NCBI GenBank assembly: GCA_963978905.1
Contig: OZ022259.1
Location: 372,001 to 436,000 of the forward strand
DNA from: Trichostrongylus colubriformis
Lineage: Eukaryota > Nematoda > Chromadorea > Rhabditida > Trichostrongylidae
Length of the DNA stretch: 64,000 bases
Reading direction: 5' to 3'
The first letter of the stretch is position 1; every line of letters starts with the position of its first letter. The notes beneath the pieces are model-generated. The model did not search any database. It was not told the origin of the DNA and was given only the letters and a program-made list of their open reading frames with translations. This document shows, one piece after another, positions 23,584 to 36,100 of the stretch. A program made the translations under genes and the position numbers.

Positions 23584-24479
23584 TTAGGTTGTCCCAAAAG
23601 TCTTGTAGGATTTTTCCAAAAAAATCAATAACTCTTGTTTACTTCGAGGCAGGTCTAGGCGGTTCAGGAATGTGGTAGAAGGTTCTCTAAGCTTCCTATT
23701 AAAATTTATATTGTCCCACCAGATCCCGTGGAGGGAGCTACAATGCCCGTAGTAGATACCCACCCAACACGCGGTGTCACCCACTATGAGTGGTCTTGCG
23801 GCACCAAAGCGAGGGAAGCTTGCCGCTCCACCAACGCTGCATTGGACAAGGGATGTTTCAGCTACCAGACCGTGCGCCGCTGGTTCATCGGCTTTAGCAA
23901 CGGAGAGATCGACATGGAATACAAACCAGTCTCGGGACGGTGCTACTTCTGGGAAGCGGAAGGGAAGCTTTTCCTCGAGGTGCTGGTACAAGGCGACGAG
24001 ACAGTCTCGACTACTGTATACACCCGCCAGCTCCAGTAGCTCGCCGTCGCTGTTTGAGAAAAGTGCCGGAGAAGGTCCGCGGTCACCCTCCTTTGTGACG
24101 ACGCCTGCTCCCATTTCGCGAGAAGTTGCGAAAAGTTCCTAGGCCAAGCTACAGTAGCTCGGCTGGGATGTGCTGCCCCACCCGCCATATTCTCCAGACA
24201 TTACCCCTTTTGACCATTGTCTTACCCATCCTGTTGAATCCTTCCTGGCCTAGAGAAAATTCGCTGATTATGACTTGCTTGCAGAGGCGATCGCTGACTT
24301 CTTCGACTCTCAGAACTCTGAGCTCTGGGAGGAGGGGATCAACGATTTACCTATGAGGTGGAAGAGTGTTGTCGATAACAATGGTCAATACGTTGTTGCC
24401 TAATTGTTGTTTGTTGGAAGAAAAATAAATAAAAAGTGATGATAGAGAAAAACCCTACAAGACTTTTGGGACAACCTAA
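23584..24479 (+). mobile_element. Internally deleted mariner transposon (copy A)
   Basis: Terminal inverted repeats of at least 26 bp (ttaggttgtcccaaaagtct and its mirror) are flanked by TA on both sides. Inside, the + strand encodes a helix-turn-helix part (YQTVRRWFIGFSNGEIDM, about 23850-23920). After a stop and a frame change comes the C-terminal part (LGWDVLPHPPYSPDITP, about 24150-24220, to NNGQYVVA near 24400). At 896 bp it is about 400 bp shorter than a full mariner. The middle with the first catalytic Asp is missing, so it cannot make a working transposase. Confidence 0.88.
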
Positions 24480-25090
24480 TAGAATTGATCACCTTGCAAA
24501 CGCCTACCACCAACCTTTGTCAGTATATGGGTACCTGGGCTCGTCTGATAGTTGCGTTAAGCTCTTCTCTTCGAAACTTCACTATGATCTTCAAGAACTT
24601 CCGCTCATTCATCCCACTACCAGGTGAGCTTCGCGATCTACATCGCGTTACGGGGTACCGGTGCGAAGCGTGCTGTGGGCAAAATGATGTAAACAGGTGA
24701 GCTTCGCGACTTCCACCGCCTTACGGGGTACGGTGCGGAGCGGGCTGTGGGCAAAATGATGTAAAAGAAATTTCGCAGCAATGTGGTTTGGCGGCATTCA
24801 GAAGATTTTACATTTGTGCTGAGGGGTAGTCCATTAACAGCCTTCACTACAAAGGCTCATCATAGCAGTACAGTAGGCATCGATATGCATGCAATAAGCT
24901 CTACAGAATGTAAGCCTCTGCAATTGTGTCCATCCACTGGTGTGGTCCATCACATTGCCCGGCCCTTCGTACGAAAAGCGACAATTACGATCCATGGCAC
25001 GTGATGCTGCAGTTTTTCATCTTCTGCGACTGTAATCATTGAATGGGATCCCATTGCCTGTTTTCAGCTCTTCGCTTAGAGATCTATGAT
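24480..25090. repeat. Spacer with a 73-bp direct duplication (24621-24765)
   Basis: The unit begins caggtgagcttcgcga at 24621 and again at 24694 and ends gggcaaaatgatgtaaa. Nothing else was recognised. Confidence 0.5.
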
Positions 25091-28000
25091 TTCGATCGAT
25101 GTCGACCAATCGGACTTTATTGAAGTTTTGCAACAGCATCGCCTACCGGTGTGGCTCGCTGATCATTTTCCAGAATTTCATCTTCTATGAGGGTACTCAC
25201 TCAATGGTATGGTCCATAAGACGTTTCCAGCCTTTCGCACGAAAACCGATATTTCTAAGCTATATCCTGATGACGCCCGTCTGCCGATCAGTTGACATTA
25301 TTTTTGTCACTCTGGCAGCTTCGAATTACTTGAGCTTTCTCCGGCGTTCTAGACCGCTCTGGAGCGGTGTTATATTTTTTATGAGTGAGCACGATAATGT
25401 TGATTGCACCTTCCGCCCATTGTAGGCGGGCCTCCACCCACCTCAATAACGTGCAACACCGCCTAGACATCGCTGGTCTCCATCGATTTTTTCGCAGTCT
25501 CTGGGCTGCTCCTGAGGCAACTTATAAACGCCCACATTAAACGCCACCTACGTGGAGCGTGCTCCGCCAACTGAAGGCGGGTATTCTTCATCTGCTACAT
25601 ACACCCTTAACTCATTTTGGCCTATCTTTTCCCGACTGCTAGACTTTTTTGGAAGAAATTACAGCAAATTATAGAATTTTGCATCTAAACACCGAACATT
25701 TTAACGCACGCCACGCCCACAGTGGGGGAGTCTGACATAATCCATATGCTAACTGTTCATCTCTTAGCAAGTCCCACCCAAGCCTAACTTGGCCTGACTT
25801 CTCCGCTTCTTCTTCAGGTAGCACTGAGTTTCGGGTGCACAGACAGACAACATGACAGACACACCAAACTCCTGGTTCATATATAGAATAGATTCATCAT
25901 CTGCTACATACACCGTTCACTCACTTTGGCCCACCTATCCCGACTCCTGGGTTCTTTTGGAACGAATTGTAGAGTTTCGCTTCCAAACACCGAACATTTT
26001 AACGCAGGCCCCGTCCACAGTGTCCACAGTGGGCGAAGTCTGACATAGTCCAGTGAGTAGTATGCAGTACATATAGACACCTCCTGCACAAAATACAATA
26101 TTTTCAACCAATATCGATCGGTGATGCATGATGTTGTAGTATTTCAACCTTCATGAGTGCACTTAATCAATAATATGGTGCATAAGCCGTTTCCAGCCTT
26201 CACACAAACACTGATATTTTCAATCAACACCGTAGCGAAGGCTCCGCCCAGGTGGTCATTTGGCATTATTTATGCCACTTGGGCCGTTACACATTACTTC
26301 GATTTTTCCCGGTTCCTAGAGCGCTCTAGAGAAGAATCATAATGTTTGATGAGCGAATATGATTTCGATTGCTCGCTCCGCCCATTGTGGGTGGGTCGCC
26401 ACTCACTTCAGATATGCTGAACACAGCTCAGATCTCGCTGACCTCAACCGATTTTTCCGCAGTCTCTACACTGCTCTGAAGCCGGGTTATGAACATTTGT
26501 CTCACTTGGAGCACGCTCCGCCCATTGAAGGTGGGTTTCCCCCAACTGCTACATATACCCGGATCTCATTTTGGTCCACCTTCTCCCGATGTCTGCTCAA
26601 TTCTGAGACGAATCAAAGTATTTTGGCACTGATCCGAGGACAGTGCAGAGCACGCCATGCCTACTGTGTGCTCTCTGTACATCTTGGACCATACTCCACC
26701 CAACACAGACTTGACCTGAACTCCCCCACTTGTTTTTCTGGTAGAACCAAGAAGCGAGCGGACAGACACACAACAGTACAAACACACCAAACTCCTGGTT
26801 TATATATAGGGTATGATAGGTTGAGGCTAGAGGATTTCAACTTCTTGGGACTCACTCAATGGTATGGTTGATAAGCCGTTATTAGCCTCCCGCTTAAAAA
26901 CCAATAATTTGAACTAATATCCCGGCTTAGGCTCCGTTTACCCTTTTAATTTGGTGTATTTTTGTTACGGTTAAACATTGGTCAGCTCTTACCCGGTCCC
27001 CAGACCGCTATGAAGAGGAAGTACAATTTCGCATGAGTGAACACGACTTCATCTATTGAATGCTGCGCTCCTGAAGGCGGGTCTCTCCTGCCTGCGACAA
27101 ACACCATAAACTCGCCTTCACCCCTTCCCCTTTTTGGCGACGTCCGGGCTCTTTTGGAACGACTTATGGAATTCCTCACCAAAACACCGGTTATTCTAAC
27201 GCATGTCCCCCTTCAGTAGACGGAGGATTTTCACATGGTCCATGTGCGCTCTTTACATCTCCTACTACCATGAACCACCCAACCCAAAGTTGATCCAACC
27301 TTTCCCGCTTGTTTCTCAGATTATGTTGAGTTTTGGGTGGACAGACTAACAAAATAACAGACAAACCAATTTCCTGGTTCATATATAGGTCATGATGAAA
27401 GGTTATGATTTCTAGGCTGCTCTGTAGCCGGGTTATGAAGTTAATCGTGGTGAGCACCGCTTAATTGGAGCACGCTCCTCCCACTGAAGGCGGGCCTCTC
27501 TTAACCGCACAGATACAAACTCTCTCACCTCACCCTTACTCAAGTTTTCTCGACGTTCCGATTCTTTTGGGACGATATACAGAATTTTAGGCGCTGTCGC
27601 AAAGAGAGGGGAGTGCATACCACCATGGACTAAGCCTAGAGGAAGAAAGGAATCCTCTCTTCCTACTGAGTCTTAGGTGAAAAATGCGCCCCAATGTGCA
27701 GATTTACCCCTCAATGACCCCTCCGGAATGCCTAGATATGCAGCGTTTTGTGAGATGTCCCTCACTGTAAAGGCACCAATTTTGCAAACAAATAACGAAC
27801 GTTTTGACCGCAAACCCCAGTCACAGTAGGCGTAGTCCCACATAGTCCATATGCACTCTGCAAACTTCTACCATGCCCTACCTACCCACACTTAACCCGA
27901 GTTCTCCGCATGTTTTTCAGGCGGTACTGAATTTCGGACAAACAGACATACAAAATGACAGACACACCAAACTCCTGGTTTATAAATAGGATATGACAGG

Positions 28001-28942
28001 TTCTGATGACGATATGCTGAATACAGCCTAGACCTCGCTCCGCCTTCTGGAGGTGGCCCTCTATTGGTTGCTACACACCCTCAACTCGACTTTACCCACT
28101 TTTCCTGACGTTCCAGCAATTTTGAGACGAATTATAGAATTTCACACCCAAACACTGACCATTTTGACGCAAGCCCCGCCTACAGTGGGCGGAGTCCTAC
28201 ATTGCATATGTGCGCTCTGTACATCTTGGACCATGCCCCGACCAACCGAAACTCGACGCGACCTCCCCACTTGCTTTTTCTGGCAAAACTGAGAATCGAG
28301 CGGGCAGACAAACATCTGTACAAACAAACACACCAAACTCCTGGTTTATATATAGGGTATGATCTCATCTTGGTCCCCCATCTCCCGATGTCCCGACAAT
28401 TTTGATACGAATTATAATTAACATGAGGACAATGCAGCGCACGCCCCGCCTACTATAGGCGGAGTCCCACATTGTACATGTGCACTCTGCACATCTTGGA
28501 CCATGCCCCACCCAACCCCTGCTTGACCTGACCTCCCCACCCAACCCCAACTTGACCTGACTTCCCCACCCCCTTGTCTTTCTGGTAAAACCGAGAATCG
28601 AGCGGGCAGACAAACATACGTACAAACAAACACACCAAACTCCTGGTTTATATATAGGGTATGATCTCATCCTGGTCCCCCATCTTCCGATGTCCGGGCA
28701 ATTTTGATACGAATTATAATTAACATGAGGGCAATACAGCGCACGCCCCGCCTACTATAGGTGGAGTCCCACATTGTACATGCGCGCTCTGTACATCTTG
28801 GACCATGCCCCGACCAACCGAAACTCGACGTGACCTCCACACTTGCTTTTTCTGGCAAAACCGAGAATCGAGCGGGCAGACAAACAAACTTCTTACAAAC
28901 AAACACACCAATCTTCGGGTTTATATACAGGGTGTGATTCAT
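25091..28942. repeat. Field of divergent interspersed/tandem repeats
   Basis: The block aactcctggtttatatatag or close variants recurs near 25868, 26786, 27370, 27970, 28341, 28642 and 28915, usually after a run of cagacaaaca-type sequence. From about 28150 the spacing tightens to about 280-300 bp, giving a short tandem array. Single copies of the 117-bp satellite motif (tggtccataagccgtttcca) also appear near 25210, 26170 and 26860. ORFs here are by-products of the repeats. Confidence 0.7.
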
Positions 28943-29531
28943 CGGTGATGCATGATGTTGTAGAATTTCAACTTTTATGAGGGCACTCACTCAGCAGTAT
29001 GGTCCATAAGCTGTTTCCAGCCTTCTGCAAGAAAACCGATATTTTCAATCAATATCGATTGATGATGCATGATGTTGTAGAATTTTAAGTTCTATGAGGG
29101 CATTCACTAAGTAGTATGGTCCATAAGCCGTTTCCAGACTTCTGCACAAAAACCGATATTTTCAATCAATATCGATCAGTGATGCATGATGTTGTAGAAT
29201 TTTAACTTCTATGAGGGCACACACTCAGCGGTATGGTCCATAAGCCGTTTCCAGTCTTCTGCACAAAAACCGATATTTTCAATCAATATCGATCGATGAT
29301 GCATGATGTTGTAGAATTTTAACTTCTATGAGGGCACACACTCAGTAGTATGGTCCATAAGCCGTTTGCAGTCTTCTGCATAAAAACCGATATTTTCAAT
29401 CAATATCGATCGATGATGCCTGATGTTGTAGAATTTTAACCTCTATGAGGGCACTCACGCAGCAGCATGGTCCATGAGACGTTTCCAACCTTCTGCACAA
29501 AAATCGATATTCTCGATCAATATCGATCGAT
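28943..29531. repeat. 117-bp satellite, five units
   Basis: gatgcatgatgttgtagaat starts near 28947, 29064, 29181, 29298 and (one change) 29415, a constant 117-bp step. Each unit ends with caatcaatatcgatcgat. The array abuts the truncated mariner. Confidence 0.88.
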
Positions 29532-29534
29532 TCA

Positions 29535-30468
29535 ATCAATACCGACAAAGCCCATGGTCGACGATCATCGCTTGACGACGAGGAACTGAAGGCTATCGTA
29601 GAAGCAAATCCGGAAACAACCACAACAGCGCTGGCAGAGGACCTGGGTGTTCACCAGAGCACAGTTTCGAGACACCTCGCTAAAATGGGAAAAGTGAGGA
29701 AACTTCAGAAGTGGATTCCACATGATCTCACCGATGCCCAGCAGTACGCACATTATGACACTTGTTGTAACCTACTTGTTCGTTGGAAATCGGACCCCTT
29801 CCTTGAACGCCTCATAACTGTAGATGAAAATGGGTCATGTACGACAATAAGAAGCGTGGTTATGTTTGGGTAGACAAGAGTTCCTCTTCTACAGTCTTCC
29901 CCAAGCCAAAATTGCACCCCAAAAAGGTGCTGCTCACTGTTTGGTGGTGTTGTAAGGGCGTAATCCACTTTATCCTGCTGCAACCTGGTCAGACCATCAC
30001 AGCATAGTCCTATTGCTGTGATTTGGTTCTGATGTATGAAAACTTGCAAAAACTGTGGCCGGCGCTGACAAACAGAAAGGGTCCTATCCTGTTGCAGGAT
30101 AACGCAAAACCCCACACTTCGCAAGTCACCCGGCAAAAACTGATGCAGTTAGGTATCGAGACTCTCCCTCACCCCCCTTATTCTCCAGACCTGTCCCCAA
30201 CAGATTACCACTTTTTACGGGCTCTCGATGCAAACCTGCGTCAGAAGGAGTTCGCCGATATGATGCAGGTTGAAAATGCCATTGTTGATTTCATTAATTC
30301 TCACAATCCAGAATTTTATCATAGAGGCATACTTTCTTTACCAAATCGTTGGCAAAGTTGTGTAGATTCGAATGGGTTTTATTTTGACGAATAAAGTTGT
30401 GTCTGAGCGAAGTTATGACGTTTTAAAAAAAGTGGTGTGTTTCGGCCATTTATTCTGCATACACCTAA
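29535..30468 (+). pseudogene. 5'-truncated mariner transposase (copy C)
   Basis: It begins inside the transposase (SLDDEELKAIVEANPETTTT), with a helix-turn-helix LGVHQSTVSRHLAKMGKVRK. The first catalytic Asp is in LITVDE near 29825. A frameshift follows just after, then an in-frame TAG near 30005. The second and third Asp are in LLQDNAKPH and SPDLSPTDYHF; the spacing fits the DD34D mariner class. The ORF ends at TAA 30394, and the 3' terminal repeat ends at 30468 followed by TA. The 5' terminal repeat and the first roughly 100 codons are replaced by the satellite array. It is non-functional. Confidence 0.88.
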
Positions 30469-30479
30469 TATGAGGAAAG

Positions 30480-31400
30480 TAATGGCGGGTGATTGAAGTT
30501 GATAACGGCTGATAAGATTGGATAAGGAGCGTCAGAAGGCGGCTAGATGCTTTCGATCTTCCTTTCATCGTCTCTCTGCATTGCTTCACAGGCTCGAACG
30601 GGAGTTGGTATTCTCCTGCAGTCGTGCGGCTCCACTCAGTTGGCGGATCAGCGTGGGAATTCCCGAATAGGGACGCGTACTGGTGACTTTTAAACCCTCT
30701 GCCCTTCTGGCGCGAAGAAAGTGAAATGCTCCCACTTTATGACTGTTTCGAGGCCTCCCTTTTTGAAATTCGCGGATCTTTCTCCCGAAAAAAAAACTAG
30801 CGTAGATGAATCGATGGTCAGATCCCATATAGGACTCAAACAGAGCTTTCGATTGAACATGATGTGATCGATTCCATTATGGAATTGTTCGGAAGACTTC
30901 AAAGTCAATCGTACATGAGTGTAGGATGTTTCTGAAACTGCAAGTTACCATGAATGGAGTTGATCGACACAATGAACACATGACTCACGGAACGGAATGA
31001 TATGATCTCCTGTTCATAACATCCCGTTCTGTGAGTCCCGATGTGAAGTTCCTTATCCGTTTATCTAGGGTTGATCTTAACGTTGGAATCGCCTGCGATG
31101 ACCTCAAAGAAGGTATTATCTTCCTTACAGAACTCCAAATTCAGGTCCTAGCCTGATGTTGGTGCGTAGGCGACGAAAATGGTCAGAGGCGGGAAAGAAA
31201 GCACAGCGTTTTCAGTAGCAAACATCCGATTGAAGTCGTCAGATTTAAGTGCGAATCGCTCATGCTCATGGCCAAGGGCGTGTTGTCGAGAACACCCATG
31301 CCACGCACTTCTCCAATCGCATGTTCCAAAGAGCAGTGTCCTTGTAATCGGGGTGTAGCAGGTATGCCTTCCCATCTCGGTCAGTCGGTAGCGTCATACT
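30480..31400 (-). pseudogene. RTE-type non-LTR retrotransposon endonuclease relic
   Basis: On the minus strand, broken frames read LTIFVAYAPTSG, then FCKEDNTFFEVIAGD, DKELHIGTH, HNGIDHIMFNRKLC and FKKGGLETVIKWEHF. These appear in the order of the apurinic-type endonuclease domain of nematode RTE elements. Several stops and frame changes show decay. No RT domain follows directly on this copy. Confidence 0.75.
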
Positions 31401-32022
31401 TGTTCTTATTGGCTTGCATCGTCAGGTTTTCTCCCTTATTCCTATTTCACAATGCATTCCCCAAGCGAAAACGTGCGCCTTCACTGTTCTTCCACAGCCC
31501 TTTTTCTAAATCCTATTAGGCTTTCAAAAAATGGACGATTGAGGCATCTGGGTGAAAAAGTTAAGATGCGTTCAGATTTAGTTGACTACGCTGTTCACGG
31601 TGTATCGTTAAGACAGCATTTTGCAGTGCGGTGTGCGACACACGACGCGATGTGTGCGAGCCAGGAATGCCGTACGATATTGGCTTCTAAGGCTGCGTTC
31701 TTACCTTGCGCACCGACGCGCCCACGTACGCCGACGGCGGATATTTGAGGCCGGCACTGGCGGCGACGGCGTCAAAATCATGTTTCCGCCGTCGACTACG
31801 GCGGCACTCTGGTGACGCGCCCCGTTTTATGGGCATTAGGCCGAAATTCGAATTCCAGTTTGTGGGCTCTCGCCACGATCAGCATGCATAGTTTGGCACT
31901 ATGCTTCTCCAACGATGATCGTACTGTACTGTGGATGGATCGAGCGTATTATAAACGGAGCGCGTCGTGTCGCCATGGTCGGCGGCAAGCGCATGATTTT
32001 GGTTTTTCATGCGGTATCCTTA

Positions 32023-32200
32023 AGCCGCAGTCGTACTTTTCGGTGCCGGCGGCAGGGTGTGGCTGCGTAGCTCAGCGTCTCCGCCTCTGCCACCCTGCCT
32101 CGTTGCCTGCGTTGTGCGTCTCTGCACCTCCCCCGTGCCACTCTCCTTCGCTGCCTGTGAACGCAGCCACGCCCTGCCGGCGTTCAGTATAACCGCGGCC
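32023..32200. mobile_element. Harbinger-like short inverted-repeat element (copy 3)
   Basis: The left part ggtgccggcggcagggtgtg is mirrored by cacgccctgccggcgttcag at the right. TTA lies on both sides (32020-32022 and 32201-32203). It shares its interior with the element at 38047-38184. Confidence 0.7.
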
Positions 32201-33130
32201 TTAGCTCGCGCACTTCGTGCCGCTGGGCGAAATCCTGTCCTAACAAGATAGACATCCTCTTTGAACAGTCCAGGCAATAGACGAAACGGCTACCGATGTA
32301 TACATGTAAGATCGGTACGAAAGTATTGCACCAAAATTATGCTTTTTGTACAGACTTCTGAAGGTCTTGAATCCAAGCTTTAGCATTAGAATATGGTAAT
32401 GTTTCAAAAGCATCTGCTGGGAGAGGGTTTATCCATGCGCCTTTCGCAGCTACCAGCCATAACTTCAATAAGTGATTGGAGTTATGAAGCCATATGACGC
32501 TCTTTTAAGCCCAATACCACCTGCACACGCACATCGTCCGACATCTCCAAGCTCTGGGTTATAAATCACTTATGTCGATTTGTATCTCAACATATTGAAT
32601 GCCAGGTGTAATTGTGTGTCAGCCTTTGTTTCTATGAGATACTACCGCCTCTTCTAACTCTCCTGCTCGGATCTCATGAACACTCCTTGTTTCGTTCGCT
32701 GATGCTGCATTGCAAGGAAGAAGACCGCTGTCAGAAAGCGACGGAGAGCGAGATCTCGCTACCCTTCTTATCGCACTCGATTTCTAGAATTAGTGAAGTG
32801 TCGGATACAAACTGTGGATCATGATGGATCAGTTTCCAACTAACATGTGTAAATCGAGCCTATAGTTATTCGAAAAAGGATGAAATACGTTGCAAAACTT
32901 TTTGACCAACCCAATTTGACCCTAGTATCCTTTCACCTATTCGCTTGAAAAATTTGAAGGGAGACATTATATTCCTTGGCTATCCGCTGAGCTATGAACT
33001 ACACCACAATCTTTCGGAAGCAATTAAAGGGATAGCATGAAGGCGCACTTAGGATGGGACGTTTTTACGCATTGCTTTCTGTGATATTATCTGACCTAGG
33101 CGTATAGCAAGAGGTTGGTCGCGTCGAACG

Positions 33131-33149
33131 ATTTTTTGTTGCAGACACA
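33131..33149 (+). promoter_or_regulatory. Likely trans-splice acceptor of the RPP25-like gene
   Basis: ATTTTTTGTTGCAG ends at 33144, five bases before the ATG. It is a strong nematode 3' splice site with no coding exon before it. Confidence 0.6.
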
Positions 33150-36100
33150 ATGGACAAATATGTGATTTCTGCCGATGAAGAAGTGTTGGACGCTGAACCG
33201 CCGTTTCCTGAATCATTGAAAGCTGATGTAAAAGTAATGGAACTGCATAAGCATACAAAGCTTGGAAACATTATTGACTATGTCAACAAATTTTTTGAGG
33301 TTAGTGCTACTCTGGAAATGTAACAATTCGAGATTTTGGTGTGATATATGATGATTTATATTTGTACTTGTTTAGCCTACGGTAATGCGCGCATGACACA
33401 GTGAAATAAATTAAGGTCTTTTCGATACAGGCTAATCGATGCCGATGTAACCCGATGGAATAGTTGTACAGCGTGACACCTTCGGTACTGTGCGCTAGCC
33501 AATTTAGTACTTTTATTACAATAATATTTGAATGTTGAAAGAAATTTAGTAGTCCAAAACTTTTCGCTCCTATTGATGTCAGGGCGAGCGATGTGTTCAA
33601 TTACCGAGTTAGAACTACTATTTCAAATTATAGAACTAAGACATAGCCAACAAATGTGATATATGCATATACATGTACACACATCCGTTGTACTACATGT
33701 TTATTTGGGACGCAAAAGTCAGCTGTCAACACACTTATTTATACTTTTGAGAAGCAAAAGTTAGCTGTCAACACACTTATTTATAATTATATACATGTAC
33801 TTTTTTTACATTTTTATAATTGAAATTGTTTGCGACTTAAACCATCTGAAGTACGAGCAATGAAGTAAAGAGCGGTCGCTGCATTATGGCTTATTGCGAG
33901 CTCTGGCGCAGGGGATCGATGCGGAATCATGCTGCATGACCGTTTCGCTCACCTGCTTATTTCATGTGTTGTGTTCTTGTCTGATTGGGCGGTGTTCTCA
34001 GATTAAAGTTTAGGAGGATGCTAACCGTCGTATAATTTTCCGCGGATTGGGCCGTGCAGCTGACAAGTGTGTTTCATGCGTGGAAGTTTACAAAAGAAAA
34101 CGACAGGTAATCGGTAATTAAGGTCTTTCTTCTTAATCTGTCCACTATCGCGTTCAACGACACCGAGAACTAATGGCCGGACCTACAGAAATGACTGTAA
34201 TCAAACGTTCAAAGTTAGGCTGGTCTTTGCTGGAGTTTGTGAAGTCATGCTGGGCTTGAACAGTATTCGAAAGCCGCATCACAGTTGCAAAGCGCTGTTA
34301 TACAAAGGTGAATAGAGTCGACTACGAGGAAGGAAATCACTGTCACGGATCTCCGTTAATCTCTTCGAAAGCCAGCAGCAGCACCGCGGCTACCAATACT
34401 ATTAGGTTGGAATATAATTTCTGTTACACAATGACGAAAAATTTCAAATTTATCTCTCTTTATTTGTGTCTGTCTTCAGTCCACAAAATATGTACAATAT
34501 GATCAAGAATATATTGTCAGCGAATAGGGAGATAACAGATGCCTTGCTTATAGAAGTCCGGGGATTTCTGGTCGAAGAAAGTCTGGAGGTCGATTTTGAG
34601 ATCATCGTCATCTTTGAATTGCCGTCCGTCGAGGAAGTGGGTCAGAGATCAGAATAGGTAGTAGTCAGTTGGGACCATGTCCGGGGATCACGGTGGATGG
34701 GGAGCTTTGTCCAACCAAGGTCCTGAATCCTTTGACACGTCAACTTTGTCGCATGTGGGCGAGCGTTGTAGTGGAGGAAGAAGGCTCGGTCCATTTTTCC
34801 AGTAAGTTTTGCGGCTACGGTGTCCAATTGCCTGCAGTAGAGATCGACGGTGACTGTCGTGTTGGATGGCAATTTTTGCCCTTTTTTGAAAAAAATTTTT
34901 TTGAATTTTTTCTCTTTGCAATTTTTTGAAATTTTTTCTGTTTCAATTTGAGTCGATCGAGCCATCGGGTTGCCGCCTATGAGAGACAGTACCTGAGCCC
35001 ATCGACTGGTTGATTCGGTTAGTGGCCTTGCATGCTGAGGAACCGGGGCGGTGTTCGTGAATTTCGTACCTCTCGCGAAATTTTCGTAGATTCACTGCTA
35101 GTTAAAGCCATAGAGAATGTGAATGTGTTAATCAGTAGTCCTTTTCACTCGCTTTATATACCCCCCCCCACTACCAAATATTCCAGAAGCTTCCACAGTT
35201 TTCCATAAGAAAATAAAAGGTGTAACAGAAATTATGTTCCAACCTAATAGCAGCATCTGTCAGAAATGGTCGATGGGCGCTGCGACACTACAAAAATGCA
35301 ATGTTCTAGTCAAATGTTCACAGCTGGAAGTGTTTTCATTCACAGGAAACTTAGGAGATTGAACACAGTTTTCGAGTCTCATTCGCAACGAAGTCAGCTT
35401 GATTAACCAAGGAAAATTCTTCTTTCTGAAGTCATTTGTAAAAGGGAAAGGGGTTTCTCCGGTTATAAGTGCCGTGAACACCTTACACCACTGCTACAGA
35501 CATCGTGAAAAGGGACTGTGACAGAGTTGCTAACAAACGTCCTTATAATGGGATCAAGCGTCTGCCGCGAGCTCAAGGAAACCCAGGAGGTACCGTGGAA
35601 ATCCAGAGCCAATTCAATCTTGCGTCACGTTATACCTATAAATGCTGATCCTATGCGGAGCCGTCTCACCCCTTTTAAAGGCACACCACGCGGTAATCAC
35701 ATTAGTGGCTTACTTTCTTGGGGCAACCAGGTCCTTACATAGGTGCCCAGACTGCACCCTTGTTGCGGCTTGATCGTGCATCCTCGCGGCGATAGGCGCG
35801 CTCTAACCGAGCCGAGTTGAGCCATCCGAGCCGAATCACACCTGGCCTTAAAGACACCGTTAGGGGCAATTTTGACAAATTGGGGGATAACGAAAGTAGA
35901 GGTGCTCAGTAATATAACAGTGGAGAAAGAACGACATAAAACGGCGAAAAAACCAAGAAATAGGAAACCGAAATCCCCCCTTCTCGCTCTCGTCCTCACG
36001 AACAAATTTCCAACGTGGCTCTTACGTGGAGAAGGAAACTTGCGATAAGACAAGATAAAGCAACGATTTCAATGGTGAGGGCAGCTTCATCAGGGAAGAA

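Larger units (their letters stand above)
31401..33149. other. Spacer upstream of the RPP25-like gene
   Basis: Contains a repeat tip near 31687 (taaggctgcgttcttacctt), the short element at 32023-32200, and otherwise nothing recognised. Confidence 0.45.

Noticed and set aside
26359..28990. Many ORFs of 60-170 codons sharing MVCLFV/MRSYPIYKPGVWCV-like starts
   Set aside because: They are the same repeat block read in several places; no protein family matches and the frames change between copies.
28943..29531. CRISPR-like array
   Set aside because: The whole 117-bp unit repeats without variable spacers, in a eukaryotic genome.
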